Of a stretch of 64,000 nucleotides of DNA, positions 43,192-52,995 are shown in pieces. Under the pieces are notes generated by a model. It searched no databases, was not told the DNA's origin, and saw only the letters and a list, made by a program, of their open reading frames with translations. The stretch covers positions 62,001 to 126,000 of the forward strand of contig JACEFZ010005141.1 in assembly GCA_014155875.1 (NCBI GenBank), written 5' to 3'. Numbering within the stretch: the stretch's first letter is position 1; every line of letters starts with the position of its first letter. Made by a program: the position numbers and the translations under genes. Origin of the DNA: Cepaea nemoralis (lineage: Eukaryota; Mollusca; Gastropoda; Stylommatophora; Helicidae).

Positions 43192-45201
43192 TCATTCCTC
43201 TTCTTCAGGAGCTGGGTGTCTTGACAAGAAATCCGCTCCAACATTTTCCTTCCCAGGAATGTATTCTACTGTGAAATTATACGGTTGAAGTAACAACGAC
43301 CACCGCATCAAACGGGCGTTGAGCTTCTGAGAAGTCGCCAGGAACATCAGGGGCTGATGATCCGACTGAACCCGAAACTTAACTCCATACAAATATGGCT
43401 GAAATTTTTGCACTGCCCATACGAGGGACAAGCATTCTCTCTCGACGGTTGAATAATTCCTCTCCGCCTGTAGAAGTTTCTTACTTGCGTATGCCACAGG
43501 TTTCAAAACCGAAGCATCGTCTTTTCCTTCCTGTAACAAAGCGGCTCCAATTCCAATCGCACTTGCATCCGTTCTCAACACAAATGGTTTGGAAAGGTCA
43601 GGGAGCTGTAATACAGGTTTGCTGACCAAGGCCTCCTTTAACTGACTATAGGCATTCTCACATTCTGGTGTCCAAATGATTTGATCCGGTAATCCCTTTT
43701 TCAAGGTTTCCGTCAACGGAGCTCCCAGTTCCGTGAAATGTGGGATAAATTTGTGGTAGAACCCACACAACGAGAGAAAAGATCGCACATCCTTCTTCGT
43801 TTTTGGCCTTGGTGCATTTCTGATTTTCTCCAGGTTCTTCTCTTCTGGAACAATGTGTCCTGGAGTGATGGTGTGACCTAGAAATTCCAGAGTCTGGTAA
43901 CCAATCATGCACTTGGTTGGACGAGCAGTAAGCCCTGCTTCCTTGAGTCTATTAAACACTCTCTCCAAGGATTGTAAGTGGTCATCCAAGCTGTCACTGG
44001 AAATCAGAATATCATCCATGAATGAGATGATGGACGGATCCTGTAACGGATCTAGTAAAGTCCTCATCATGCGTGTAAACACACTAGGTGCATTGCTGAG
44101 TCCAAAGGGCATGACCTTGAATTCGTAGTGTCCACTGGGTGTACTGAAAGCTAACAGTGGTCGAATCTCCGGTTTGACTGGTATCTGATAGTACCCCCGA
44201 CTCAGATCCACCTTTGAAAAGTACCGAGCCTTATGGAGCCTAGCGAATAACTGAGTTGGATTCGGCAAAGGTTCCACCTGAAACTGTGTATGACTGTTCA
44301 GCAGTCGGTAATCTATACACAACCTGTGTTCTCCACTTGGTTTGCGTAACAAAACTACCCCCGCATTGTATGGGGATGTGGATGGTGCAATCACGTCATC
44401 CTCCAGCAATTTGTGTATTTCCTCCTCCAGGGCCTTTTCTTTAGAGAATGGCACTGGGTAAACCTTTTGGCGAACAGGCTCCTGTGTGGTCAAAGTCATC
44501 TCGAACTCCACCAACCTCGTTCGTCCTGGTTTATCAGTCAGTATCTCCTTATGAGACTTGAGAACCTGGGTTATCCTTTCCCTCTCCTGGGAGGTCAGAT
44601 CAGGGTTCACTTGCACATCCCTATAGGTTTCCTGGTGTACCAAGGGATATTCCCTGCCCTCGCTGGTTCCCACTTCTGTCTCCACTGCAACTGCCATTGC
44701 CATGAGGTGAGCTGCCTTGTCTCCGGGTCTCTCTTCGTATTTCCGCAAGAGATTGATATGGAAAATCTTCGACTTTCCCCGGATCCGGATTTGATAGTTG
44801 GTTCTGGATATCACCCTTTCCACGGGAAATGGTCCTTGCCAACCTATCTCCAGTTTGTTGTTTCCCGTTGGGAGTAGCAACAAGACTTTATCTCCTACCT
44901 CTAGAGATCTTTCTTTAGACCTACGGTTGTAGTAAGCCGCATGTCTTTTCCTGGCCTTTTTCAAGTTTTGATTTGCCAGAGTCCATCCCTTATGGAGTTT
45001 TTCTTTCAGTTCCTCCACGTATTGATAGGATGAGATCACTTCTTCTGACGTCCCCTCTTCAGTCCAACTCCTCAACATGGCTTCCAACGGTCCTTTGATT
45101 GGACGACCAAACAGCAACGTAGCGGGTGGTAGTCCTGTTGAGCCATGAGGAACTTCCCGATAGGCAAAGAGTGCTGCTGGGATATATTCATCCCACCTAT
45201 C
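43192..45201 (-). CDS. pol: gypsy pol, part 2: integrase C-terminus, reverse transcriptase, RNase H
   Basis: One open frame to the stop at 43192. Numbering from the LLFGRP motif at 45117 gives 641 residues; the frame opens further upstream to about 45201. Residues 1-130 are the integrase C-terminal region with the GPF module (WQGPFPV, about 93-99). Residues about 170-215 are a linker. RT spans about 220-415, with VDLSRGYYQIP (catalytic D303) and the box FMDD (366-369, M in place of the more usual V or I). RNase H spans about 510-635 with D517 (RTDAS), E561 (VERECLS), D586 (QSDHQPL) and D629 (GADFLSRH), all four acidic residues present. A short Glu tail ends the protein. Because the integrase tail and RT share one frame, the IN-RT order cannot be a rearrangement artefact between fragments. 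The enzyme would copy element RNA in cytoplasmic particles. Confidence 0.95.
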   Translation of the reverse strand, partial: DRWDEYIPAALFAYREVPHGSTGLPPATLLFGRPIKGPLEAMLRSWTEEGTSEEVISSYQYVEELKEKLHKGWTLANQNLKKARKRHAAYYNRRSKERSLEVGDKVLLLLPTGNNKLEIGWQGPFPVERVISRTNYQIRIRGKSKIFHINLLRKYEERPGDKAAHLMAMAVAVETEVGTSEGREYPLVHQETYRDVQVNPDLTSQERERITQVLKSHKEILTDKPGRTRLVEFEMTLTTQEPVRQKVYPVPFSKEKALEEEIHKLLEDDVIAPSTSPYNAGVVLLRKPSGEHRLCIDYRLLNSHTQFQVEPLPNPTQLFARLHKARYFSKVDLSRGYYQIPVKPEIRPLLAFSTPSGHYEFKVMPFGLSNAPSVFTRMMRTLLDPLQDPSIISFMDDILISSDSLDDHLQSLERVFNRLKEAGLTARPTKCMIGYQTLEFLGHTITPGHIVPEEKNLEKIRNAPRPKTKKDVRSFLSLCGFYHKFIPHFTELGAPLTETLKKGLPDQIIWTPECENAYSQLKEALVSKPVLQLPDLSKPFVLRTDASAIGIGAALLQEGKDDASVLKPVAYASKKLLQAERNYSTVERECLSLVWAVQKFQPYLYGVKFRVQSDHQPLMFLATSQKLNARLMRWSLLLQPYNFTVEYIPGKENVGADFLSRHPAPEEEE

Positions 45202-46240
45202 AGGTTTTTCCTGCGCTAAGTTTCCTGAGCATTGTCATCAACGTGCCGTTGAAACGCTCTACTTGTCCATTGGCTTGAGGGTGGTAAGGGCTGGTATGTA
45301 TGTGGTTAGAGTGAAACACCCTAAATACCTCCTCCATGAGTTTTCCACAAAACTGAGATCCATTATCCGTCAGAATTTGATCCGGAAAGCCTAATCTGGT
45401 AAAGGCCTCCATCAGTGCGTCCGCCACTCTTTTCGAGTCAATCGTGGTCAACGGTATCGCCTCACCCCACATTGTACAGCAATCCACCATTGTGAGTATA
45501 TACATGTTCCTCTTCCTAGTCCTGGGAAGTGGACCCACGATATCGATGGCTACCCTCTCGAAAGGAGAGTTCATGATGGGCATCTCACCCAACATCACCG
45601 GTGCTGTCCAGTGTTTCGGTGCCACCCTCTGGCACTCAGGGCATGACTTCACATACCGACGCACATCATCTGTCATTCCCGGCCAATAGTAGTGGCAGGA
45701 AATCCGCTGCATGGTGGCGGCAATACCCATGTGTCCACTAAAGGAGATGGTATGCCCCATATGAAGAATCTGGGACCGATGAGCTTTCGGGACGACCAAC
45801 TGACCGTATAGGTTGTCTCCCCTTCCTGCTCTCCTGTAGAGTATCCTATTCTTCATGTAGTACTGCCCCCGTCCTGGTGGATCAGCACTTTTCTGCAGCT
45901 TTTTGTAGCAAGGACGTAAAGTATCATCCTCACTCTGGGCAGTTCGTAGCTCCCCCGGCATTGGGTTAGTCACAATTGCGTCTGCCTCTTCCGTTTTCGT
46001 CTGAGAGCGAGTCTGCATTGCTCCCATATGGATTGGCTCCCTGGGCATTCCCAGAAAGACATACCGGCAACCTAGGATGACTGGAAAAATGGGATCGGTC
46101 AATACAGCGGCCTTGATGGTGCCGGTGACGTACCTTGACCGAATCTCCACATTAGCAATGGGCAACTTCATGACTACAGCACTCTTCTGTGCAGGCTGTA
46201 TATCCAATGTCTCACCTGTGAATTGTTCTGGATGTACCTA
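45202..46240 (-). CDS. pol: gypsy pol, part 1: protease C-terminus and integrase zinc and catalytic domains
   Basis: Numbering from the LDIQPAQ at 46207: residues 1-60 complete a retropepsin-like fold (VVMKLPIANVEI, FPVILGCRYVFLG, the ILG-type motif). Residues about 135-195 form an HHCC zinc domain (H152, H159, C189, C192, within SCPECQR). Residues 215-320 form the DDE core with D222 (VAIDIVGPLP), D281 (LTDNGSQF) and E317 (GQVERFNG). The spacing between the last two is exactly 35 residues, as expected of retroviral-type integrases. The frame enters near 46240 from the protease N-terminus and is lost after LRKL near 45205 by a single-base shift. In action integrase inserts the cDNA and makes the 5-bp target duplication seen here. 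Confidence 0.92.
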
Positions 46241-46485
46241 GATCCGCAGAAATCACGGCCTCCCCGTCCAGTCCTGTGTCGTATAAACACTCCACTTGAC
46301 GACCGTTAACCTCTACCAATTCCACTACAGGTGGTTTTTCCTGGTCTGGAGTCTCTTCCTCGGCCTCGACCTGTTCGGTGGGCTCCACCTTAGGTTTCCC
46401 TGAGCACACGACGAATTGAGTGTCTCCTGACTTTCCCCTGCAGTCAATAGCATTGTGCGTGTTTGACTGACATTCGGTTGCACCA
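46212..46485 (-). CDS. gypsy gag-pol junction: second zinc knuckle remnant and protease N-terminus
   Basis: This frame runs from within the second CCHC knuckle (CQSNTHNAIDC near 46480-46450) through an acidic linker (EPTEQVEAEEETPDQEKPP) to the protease start VNGRQVECLYDTGLDGEAVI, with the catalytic DTG at about 46280-46295. It differs from gag by a single base inside the second knuckle and from the downstream protease and integrase frame by another single base near 46235. Confidence 0.85.
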
Positions 46486-47757
46486 TTTCCCTGTCCTAGA
46501 TTTTCTATTGTCGGACTTGAATGAGCTCTCCTGGTGGCGAGCTTCCTTGTTGACCTTGGCCTTTTCCGTGACAACCTCCTTGGAAGTCACTTGACATGCT
46601 GCAAAGTGAGGGTTCTTAGCCTTCGATTTGCAGTCCCTCGTATTGTGAGAGGGTGACTTACAAATTGAACACCACTTCTCCGACCACGGTCGTTTAGGTG
46701 TAGAGCTTGAAGTGCTCTTGCTTCCCTCCTTCTTCTTCTCTGAATTATCCTCTGATTTTTGCACATAAGGTTCCCACTTTTTGGTTCCTGAGTTTTTGGC
46801 TTTCTTCTTGTCATGTTTCTCTTGACTTTTGGTGTTGGTGGAAAGGTTTTCCCCTGCCTCCCCATGTACCTCGACGAACCGTTCTGCTAATTTAGTCACG
46901 AGGTCAATACGTTCCGCTCCTTGTTCTCCCAGGAACGTCCTGAGAGGTTTAGACATTTGCTTCTTCAGCTGGTCGACCACCATGAGCTCTTCCAGACTCT
47001 CATAGTCATGTGCGAACCCAGCCAAATCCATCCACTTATGGAGATAAGATTTAAGACGCAAACTGTAGGCGGCAAACAACTCTCCCGGTTCTCGTTTCGC
47101 TGCTCGAAATTTTTTCCGGTAGGTATGTGACGTAACCTCGAATCGTTTCAGCAGAGCCGTCTTTAACTCATCATAATTGTTCTCATGTCCTGGTGGCAGG
47201 CGAGTATAAACCTCGTATCCCGTCCCGCGTAATCCCTGGGATAGCTTAAGATTCCATTTGTTACGCTCCAGACCCATAGCAACTGACATAGCCTCGAAGC
47301 GTTGAAGGTATTGATCAATCTTCTCTTTGTCCTCCTCGTAGACCGCTAAAGGAAACTTCATAGCATGGTACCCATGTCCACCTACTGGTGTTGATCCTGG
47401 GATGGAGGAACCTCCAACTGCTCCCTCAGTTTCTCCATTAGATTGACTCTTCAACTCGAGTTCCCTCATCCGGTACTCGTGCTCCCTTTTCTGTGCTTCC
47501 TGTTCAGCTTCTAATTTCCTAGCTGCTTGCTCAGCTTCAAATTTCCTAGCTGCTTGCTCAGCTTCCAATTTCCTAGCTGCTTGCTCAGCTTCCAATTCCA
47601 TCCTTCTCAATTCCAACTCGGCCTTTCGATCTTCCCTTTCCGCTTGACGATACTCTCTCTCCACTTCCTGTATGTAATCCGTTAGAGAAGACCCAGCCAA
47701 TCCCATTTCTTCCCCCCTTGCCTTTAATTCTAACGTGCTAAGTTTAGGGGTGGCCAT
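46444..47757 (-). CDS. gag: gypsy gag: coiled coil, SCAN-like capsid, CCHC knuckle
   Basis: Start ATG at 47757-47755 (MATPKLSTLELKARG); 437 residues to the stop at 46444. Residues about 25-105 form a charged coiled coil with a 9-residue repeat (EAEQAARKL and variants, four copies). Residues 130-300 are capsid. The part 211-298 (YRKKFRAAKREPGELFAAYS, RLKSYLHKWMD, SLEELMVVDQLKKQMSKPLR) has the SCAN-domain pattern, consistent with the view that SCAN domains derive from gag of Gmr1-like elements. A basic region follows, then the CCHC knuckle C363-C366-H371-C376 (CSICKSPSHNTRDC). A second knuckle begins at the end but is broken by one extra base, ending the frame early. Gag would form the particle and bind RNA. 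Confidence 0.92.
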   Translation of the reverse strand: MATPKLSTLELKARGEEMGLAGSSLTDYIQEVEREYRQAEREDRKAELELRRMELEAEQAARKLEAEQAARKFEAEQAARKLEAEQEAQKREHEYRMRELELKSQSNGETEGAVGGSSIPGSTPVGGHGYHAMKFPLAVYEEDKEKIDQYLQRFEAMSVAMGLERNKWNLKLSQGLRGTGYEVYTRLPPGHENNYDELKTALLKRFEVTSHTYRKKFRAAKREPGELFAAYSLRLKSYLHKWMDLAGFAHDYESLEELMVVDQLKKQMSKPLRTFLGEQGAERIDLVTKLAERFVEVHGEAGENLSTNTKSQEKHDKKKAKNSGTKKWEPYVQKSEDNSEKKKEGSKSTSSSTPKRPWSEKWCSICKSPSHNTRDCKSKAKNPHFAACQVTSKEVVTEKAKVNKEARHQESSFKSDNRKSRTGKWCNRMSVKHAQCY

Positions 47758-48002
47758 TATACAGAGAGGTAAGCTAGCAGGTCTAGTACAATATAACTGC
47801 AAATTACTATACAGATATATGAACAAGTACTATCAATCTAGATATTACCACACACAGCACATTCACTCAGTGACAAGAGTAGAATCAGGACCACAGACCT
47901 ATGCAGACGTGTGAAGTGTGAACAGGTAAGATATTAATCCTAACCCCTATCCACATTCACTCTAGCTGGATTCTCCAAAATGATATCTCCCTTTTATAAC
48001 TA

Positions 48003-48297
48003 AGGATCCCGTGTCAAAAGACCCCGTTGTCAGAAGATCCCACTGTCAAACGTTCCTGCTTGCAGGAGATCTCGCTGTCCAAGGATCCCGTTTACGGGAG
48101 ATCCCGCTGTCCAAGGATCCCGTTTACGAGAGATCTCGCTGTCCCAAGATCACGTTTACGATAGATCCCGCTGTCCAAAGATCCCGTTTACGAGAGATCC
48201 CGATGTCCAAGGATCACGTTTACGATAGATCCCGCTGTCCAAAGATCCCGTTTACGAGAGATCCCACTGTCCAAATATCACGTTTACGAGCACCCAA
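48003..48297. repeat. minisatellite in the gypsy leader
   Basis: Between the 5' LTR and gag lie about eight to nine units of roughly 34-36 bp built from GATCCCGCTGTCCAAAGATC and CCGTTTACGAGA-type blocks. The units run right up to the primer-binding site and share the CGTTTACGAG segment with it, so the array seems to have grown from the sequence next to that site. Confidence 0.9.
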
Positions 48298-48300
48298 TAA
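48283..48300 (-). promoter_or_regulatory. candidate primer-binding site, tRNA-Pro-like
   Basis: Next to the 5' LTR, after a short spacer TTAT, the minus strand reads TGGGTGCTCGTAAA. The first 11 bases match the tRNA-Pro-type primer site (TGGGGGCTCGT) known from other retroelements with one mismatch; beyond that there is no match. The primer identity is therefore tentative. Confidence 0.4.
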
Positions 48301-50310
48301 TGTCGTGTCCTCCTTTAAAGTGTCGTCCCTGGAGTGAGGAGATCCGACACCCACATTATAATATTATTTTTTTCCCCCCTCAATATTCTGGAGAATCCAC
48401 CAGCTTCCGTCCAACACACTCCATCAGCCTATGGACACCTTTTCCTATCACTCTCACACTGTCGTACTATGCCCCCTTCTCATACTTCCCCAACGCAACA
48501 TACTCAACAACTCTTGCTTCTAGAAATTAATAAAGATTAATTTATTAAAATAAAAGTGTAACGTGTATGAGACGTGTATGCGAAGAAAATGTGTGACGTG
48601 TTCTATAAAGTGTGTAGACTCTGTCTCTCAGACATCAACTCAGTCAGCTGATCACAGCAAAGATAGACCACAGCACGTTACGTCAGAACAAGTACGTCTC
48701 ACCCGTTGCCGGAACCATCTTGCCGGATAATGCTTTGCCTCTGTAGACCTCTGGTAATCCAATTTCATGAACATCCGAAATAGACACCGGTGGTATTAAG
48801 AGTTAATCAGGGACCGGTTGCACTCTACACAATGTCCGTTCCTAATGTTCCTAAACAAACTGCACAAGTCTTTTGCAGTGTGTACACAGTCATTAATGTT
48901 AATTGTTACTGTACTGGATCCTCACTCGTGTCTATCTAGCCTCAAGTATAATGTCTTGTGTTCTATTACACGAGATTATATAACACTAGGTAACTATTAG
49001 ATTGTTCTCCGGTAGTTACTACTGTCTGATGCTGTATGGTGCATCTGTAATCATCACTATGTGTGGTGAATCAACGTCCTTTTAGCTTTTAGTTGCTTTC
49101 TGTATGCAACGTTATTGACTCTTGAACTGGTGTTCTTCAGAATGGGTTTTTTAAGTCTTTCCCAAAACTTGTTGAGTTTCCTTGGATCTGGTAGGGAACC
49201 TAGGATAGAAACAACACATCTGGTGATAGTACTAGTCACTGATCCTTTCGGCTGAGTGTAAGCCTATCACCTTGCTTAATGATCTTTAGCTAACTAGACT
49301 TAGTCATAGAGCAGATTAGCTACCCACCTAGAGTCGAATCAGGCTATGACAAAGAAAAATATCAGCAAACAGAATGCGGAACCCCGCCCACCAGGGACAC
49401 CTACGGGAGGATCCCAATTATCCTTCATTACTCAACTAGTAAAGCTTATCAACACTTCACTAATCTATTCTAGCTAACAGAGCCAAGTATCACTTCCCTA
49501 ATCTAGCTAGTTTCCACTAACAGTGCTAATCATCACACTATAGTTTAACAAGGCTACTGCCTAAAGTAATTATAACGAATATATTATAATAAGTTATACC
49601 TTAAATGGCACTACTGCAGTCCTATAAATCATATCTACATCTGCCATATAGGCACGTGTAAAATTAAGTCACTAATTAACACACGGTAGATATTATTTCC
49701 ACTAGGCGCTGCAGTGCCCTCACTCCGACTAGAGCATTATTCAAGTCCACCCTAGTTGATCCCAACTCGAGTTTATATGGCAAACTACCCAAGTTGTCCA
49801 CGTGACGTTATCCTTTTCGCCCCCACACAGGTGTTATTTGGACATATCAGCCATTTGCAAGAATCTATTTTCCTGGCTTTAGTCCTGTCAAAGTTGTCAG
49901 TAATTGTTAAGATTTTCAAAACAAGCCAGCAAGTTTATGTCTACTTCCAACAAAGAGTTGCAAATAACCCCGTCAACTTCTCGATGTGCCGGAAACCAAG
50001 AATTGACAGATGCACTGTTTTCCTGTCTCTCGCTGCCAATTCCGGTTTGTCTCTGACTGTTGACAACTGTCAAGCTTCTGTTCAGTGGTGACAATCCCAG
50101 CAGCCATTTCCGTCTGATGTGTTTATGACTTGTCAAAGTGATATCTGATTCAGCGCACTCACTTCCTCCTCACTCACCACCAAATGTGTATATGGGCTGA
50201 CCTGATGTAACCTGTGCTGTTTTTCCAGTACGGCTGTTGTGGGCCTAGAAAATACACGCCCAGCAAACGTCGGTATATTTATCTGTTTAACTCATGGCAA
50301 TCTCGCGACA
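48301..50310 (-). repeat. 5' LTR of the gypsy element
   Basis: Same 2010-bp sequence as the 3' LTR. Being upstream in the coding direction, it would hold the promoter. I could not mark a TATA box or poly(A) signal with confidence. Confidence 0.95.
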
Positions 50311-50868
50311 AGGAGTATAACGCATATGCCTGTAGATTTAATAATGGCTGAAGTTGTTCCATGTCTTCTTAGAGTTGGCGACAAGAAATATAAAATCTTC
50401 AAACTTGATAGAGATAAGGTCACTATTATTTATTCATTCTTTAAGCAAAAAAAAGATGAGTTACAATGTTATGCATTATGCATTATTTTTATGAAAACTT
50501 TGAAAATGCCTTACAGATTGTATCATTATTTATTATAACTCATATGCCGGTACATAACTATGGACTAAGAGTTTATAAATCTTTGAAAACGATGCCACAA
50601 TATGACTATAAGTTATACAGAAAAGTTATGCCCCTTGAAATAACTTTTACAGAGTTAAGTCCCCTGAGATATATGAAATTATAATGAAAAATGAAAAATG
50701 AAATAATATTGGGGTAAGCAGCCGATTTCACACTAAAATAATATGACAGTGGGCTGCGCTGGAATGAAAGGAAGACGTGTAGAAAATTTCATCTCAATCG
50801 GATGGGCCGTTCGCGAGCGCATAAAGGACATATGGACAGACAGACGGAGATTGCCTTTTATATATAAG
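50311..50868 (+). repeat. repeat E, right part of the copy split by the gypsy element
   Basis: Begins with the duplicated AGGAG then TATAACGCATATGCCTGTAG as in the other copies, continues with TGTTATGCATTATGCATTAT and ends AGAAAATTTCATCTCAATCG, GGACATATGGACAGACAGAC, CCTTTTATATATAAGA. Confidence 0.88.
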
Positions 50869-52022
50869 ACTAGACGACCCGGCCCGGCTTCGCCCAGTCC
50901 CTGGCGGGGAGCGTCTAATTTAATTCATATAAGTAGTCATATAACCTACAGTTCCCGTTCCCGGAAATATGGCGAACAGATTGGAAGAGAACAATCTTCA
51001 TCCCAATAACTAAATAGGAAGCAGGGGAGGAGGAGGGAGGAGGGAGGAGGAGGAGCAGGAGGGCGAGGAGGTGGGGAGGAGGGGAAGGAGGGGGAGAAAG
51101 AGGAGGAGGGTGAGGAGGAGGAGGAGGGTGAGGAGGAGGAGGGTGATGAGGAGGAGGAGGAGGGAAGGAGGAGGAGGAGGCAGGAGGAGCGGGATGAGGA
51201 GGAGGGGAGGAGGAGGAGGGAGGAGGAGGAGGGGGAGGGGAGGAGGAGGGGGGAGGGGAGGAAGGAGGAGGGGAGGAGGAGGTGGGGGAGGAGGAGGGGG
51301 AGGAGGAGGAAAAGGAGGAGGAAAGGAGGAGGGGGAGGAGGAGGTGGGGGAGGAGGAGGACGGAGGAGGGTAGGAGGAGTGGAGGAGGGTAGGAGGAGAG
51401 GAATAGGGGGAGGAGGAAGGAGGAGGAGGGAGGAGGAGGAGGAGAGGGGAGGAGGAGGGGGAGGAGGAGGGAGGAGGAGAAGGAGGAGGAGAAGGAGGGG
51501 AGAAGGAGAAGGGGGAGGAGGAGGAGGCGGAGGAGGAGGGGAGGAGGAGGGAGGAGGAGGAAAGAGGAGGAGGGAGGAGAAGGGGAGAAGAGGGGAGGAG
51601 AAGCTGGAGGAGGAGGGGAGGAGGAGGAAGTGGAGATGGAGGAGGAGGAGGAGTGGAGGAGGAGGAGGGGGTGGGGGAGGAAAAGGAGCATGGGGGAGAA
51701 GAAGGGGAGGAGGAGGAGGAGGAAGATTATAACGCATATGCCTGTAGATAACTGTAGCGAAAAGGTCCACCTTGTTGAGAAATATGGAACAATTTTACAT
51801 ATATAGCAATGCTATTAGAAGTTATGTCCCCTCGCCATATATACATTATAATGTAAATTAAAATATTAAATAATATTAAGTAAATAACTGTTTGTACACT
51901 AACAAACTATGACGGGAATGAGAAGACGACGTGTAGAAAATTTCATCTCAATCGGATGGGCCGTTCGCGAGCGCATAAAGGACATATGGACAGACAGACG
52001 GAGATTGCCTTTTATATATAAG
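50869..52022 (+). repeat. repeat E, second tandem copy
   Basis: Head ACTAGACGACCCGGCCCGGC, a (GGA)n tract from about 51008 to 51727, TATAACGCATATGCCTGTAG and the standard end. Follows the previous copy directly. Very long Pro/Ser or Gly/Arg/Glu frames over the tract are artefacts of low complexity. Confidence 0.9.
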
Positions 52023-52995
52023 ACTAGACGACCCGGCTCGGCTTCGCCCAGTTCCTGGCGGGGAGCATCTAATTTAATTCATAATTGGCCCCTGCTCCCG
52101 TTCCCGTTCCCAAAGCGGGGAGCGTCTCATTTAATTCCTGCGGCCCCTGCTCCCGTTCCCAAAAAAGACGACCCGGCCCGGCTTCGTCCAGCTCCTTGTG
52201 GGGAGCGTCTCATTTAATTCATATTCGGCCCCTGCTCCCGTTCCCGTTCTCAAAAAAGACGACCCGGCCCGATTTCGCCCAGTCCCTGGTGGGAAGCGTC
52301 TCATTTAATTCATATAAGTAATCATATAAGCTCCAGTTCCCGTTCCCGGAAATATGGCGAGCAGATTTGAAGAGAACAATCTTCATCTCAATAACTAAAT
52401 AGGGCAGTCTGAAACTACTGAACGTAAACTTACCAAGATATCACGAAAACGCAATAAATGCTGGGATGACTGTATAGATGCCGAAGAGAAATAAAAAGAT
52501 GAGTTAGAAAATTTTAATGTATTTAAAATAGATGCATTATTTTTATGAAATCTTTGAAAATGCCTTAAAGATTTTATCATTATATATTATAACGCAGCAG
52601 AAGAAAATGAAGGAGGAGGAGGAGGAGAGGGAGGAGGAGGAGGAGAGGGAGGAGGAGGGGGAGGAGGAGGAGAGGAGGATGGAGGAGGAGGGGAGAGGAG
52701 GGGGAGGAGGGGAGGGAGGAGGAGGGGAGGGAGGAGGAGGGGGAGGAGGAGGATGAGGAGGGAGGAGGGAGGGGAGGAGGAGGGAGAGGAGGGGGAGGGA
52801 GGGGGAAGGGAGGAGGAAGGGGAGGAGGAGGGGGAGGGGGAGGAGGAGGATTATAACGCATATGCCTGTAGATAACTGTAGCGAAAAGGTCCACCTATTT
52901 GAGAAATATGCAACAATTTTACATATATAGCAATGCTATTAGAAGTTATGTCCCCTCGCTATATATACATTATAATGTAAATTAAAATATTAAAT
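52023..52995 (+). repeat. repeat E, third tandem copy, end deleted
   Basis: Several head subunits (52023-52330), a SINE A fragment (52403-52480), a short (GGA)n tract (52610-52850), and a body that stops before the usual TTTCATCTCAATCGG end and runs straight into the next head. Confidence 0.85.
52403..52480 (+). mobile_element. SINE family A 3' fragment
   Basis: CTGAAACTACTGAACGTAAA, CTTACCAAGATATCAC and AATAAATGCTGGGATGAC. Confidence 0.6.

Larger units (their letters stand above)
41118..50310 (-). mobile_element. complete Ty3/gypsy LTR retrotransposon, Gmr1-like domain order
   Basis: 9193-bp element on the minus strand with two 2010-bp LTRs (41118-43127 and 48301-50310), both TG...CA-bounded, flanked by the 5-bp duplication AGGAG (41113-41117 and 50311-50315). 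Internal order in the coding direction is leader with tandem repeats, gag (coiled coil, SCAN-like capsid, CCHC), protease, integrase, reverse transcriptase, RNase H, polypurine tract. Integrase before RT is unusual for Ty3/gypsy and is the published hallmark of the Gmr1-like group. No envelope gene: only about 64 bp separate the RNase H stop from the LTR. LTRs differ only in homopolymer lengths where I compared them, so insertion was recent, yet three single-base frameshifts break gag-pol. Confidence 0.95.
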
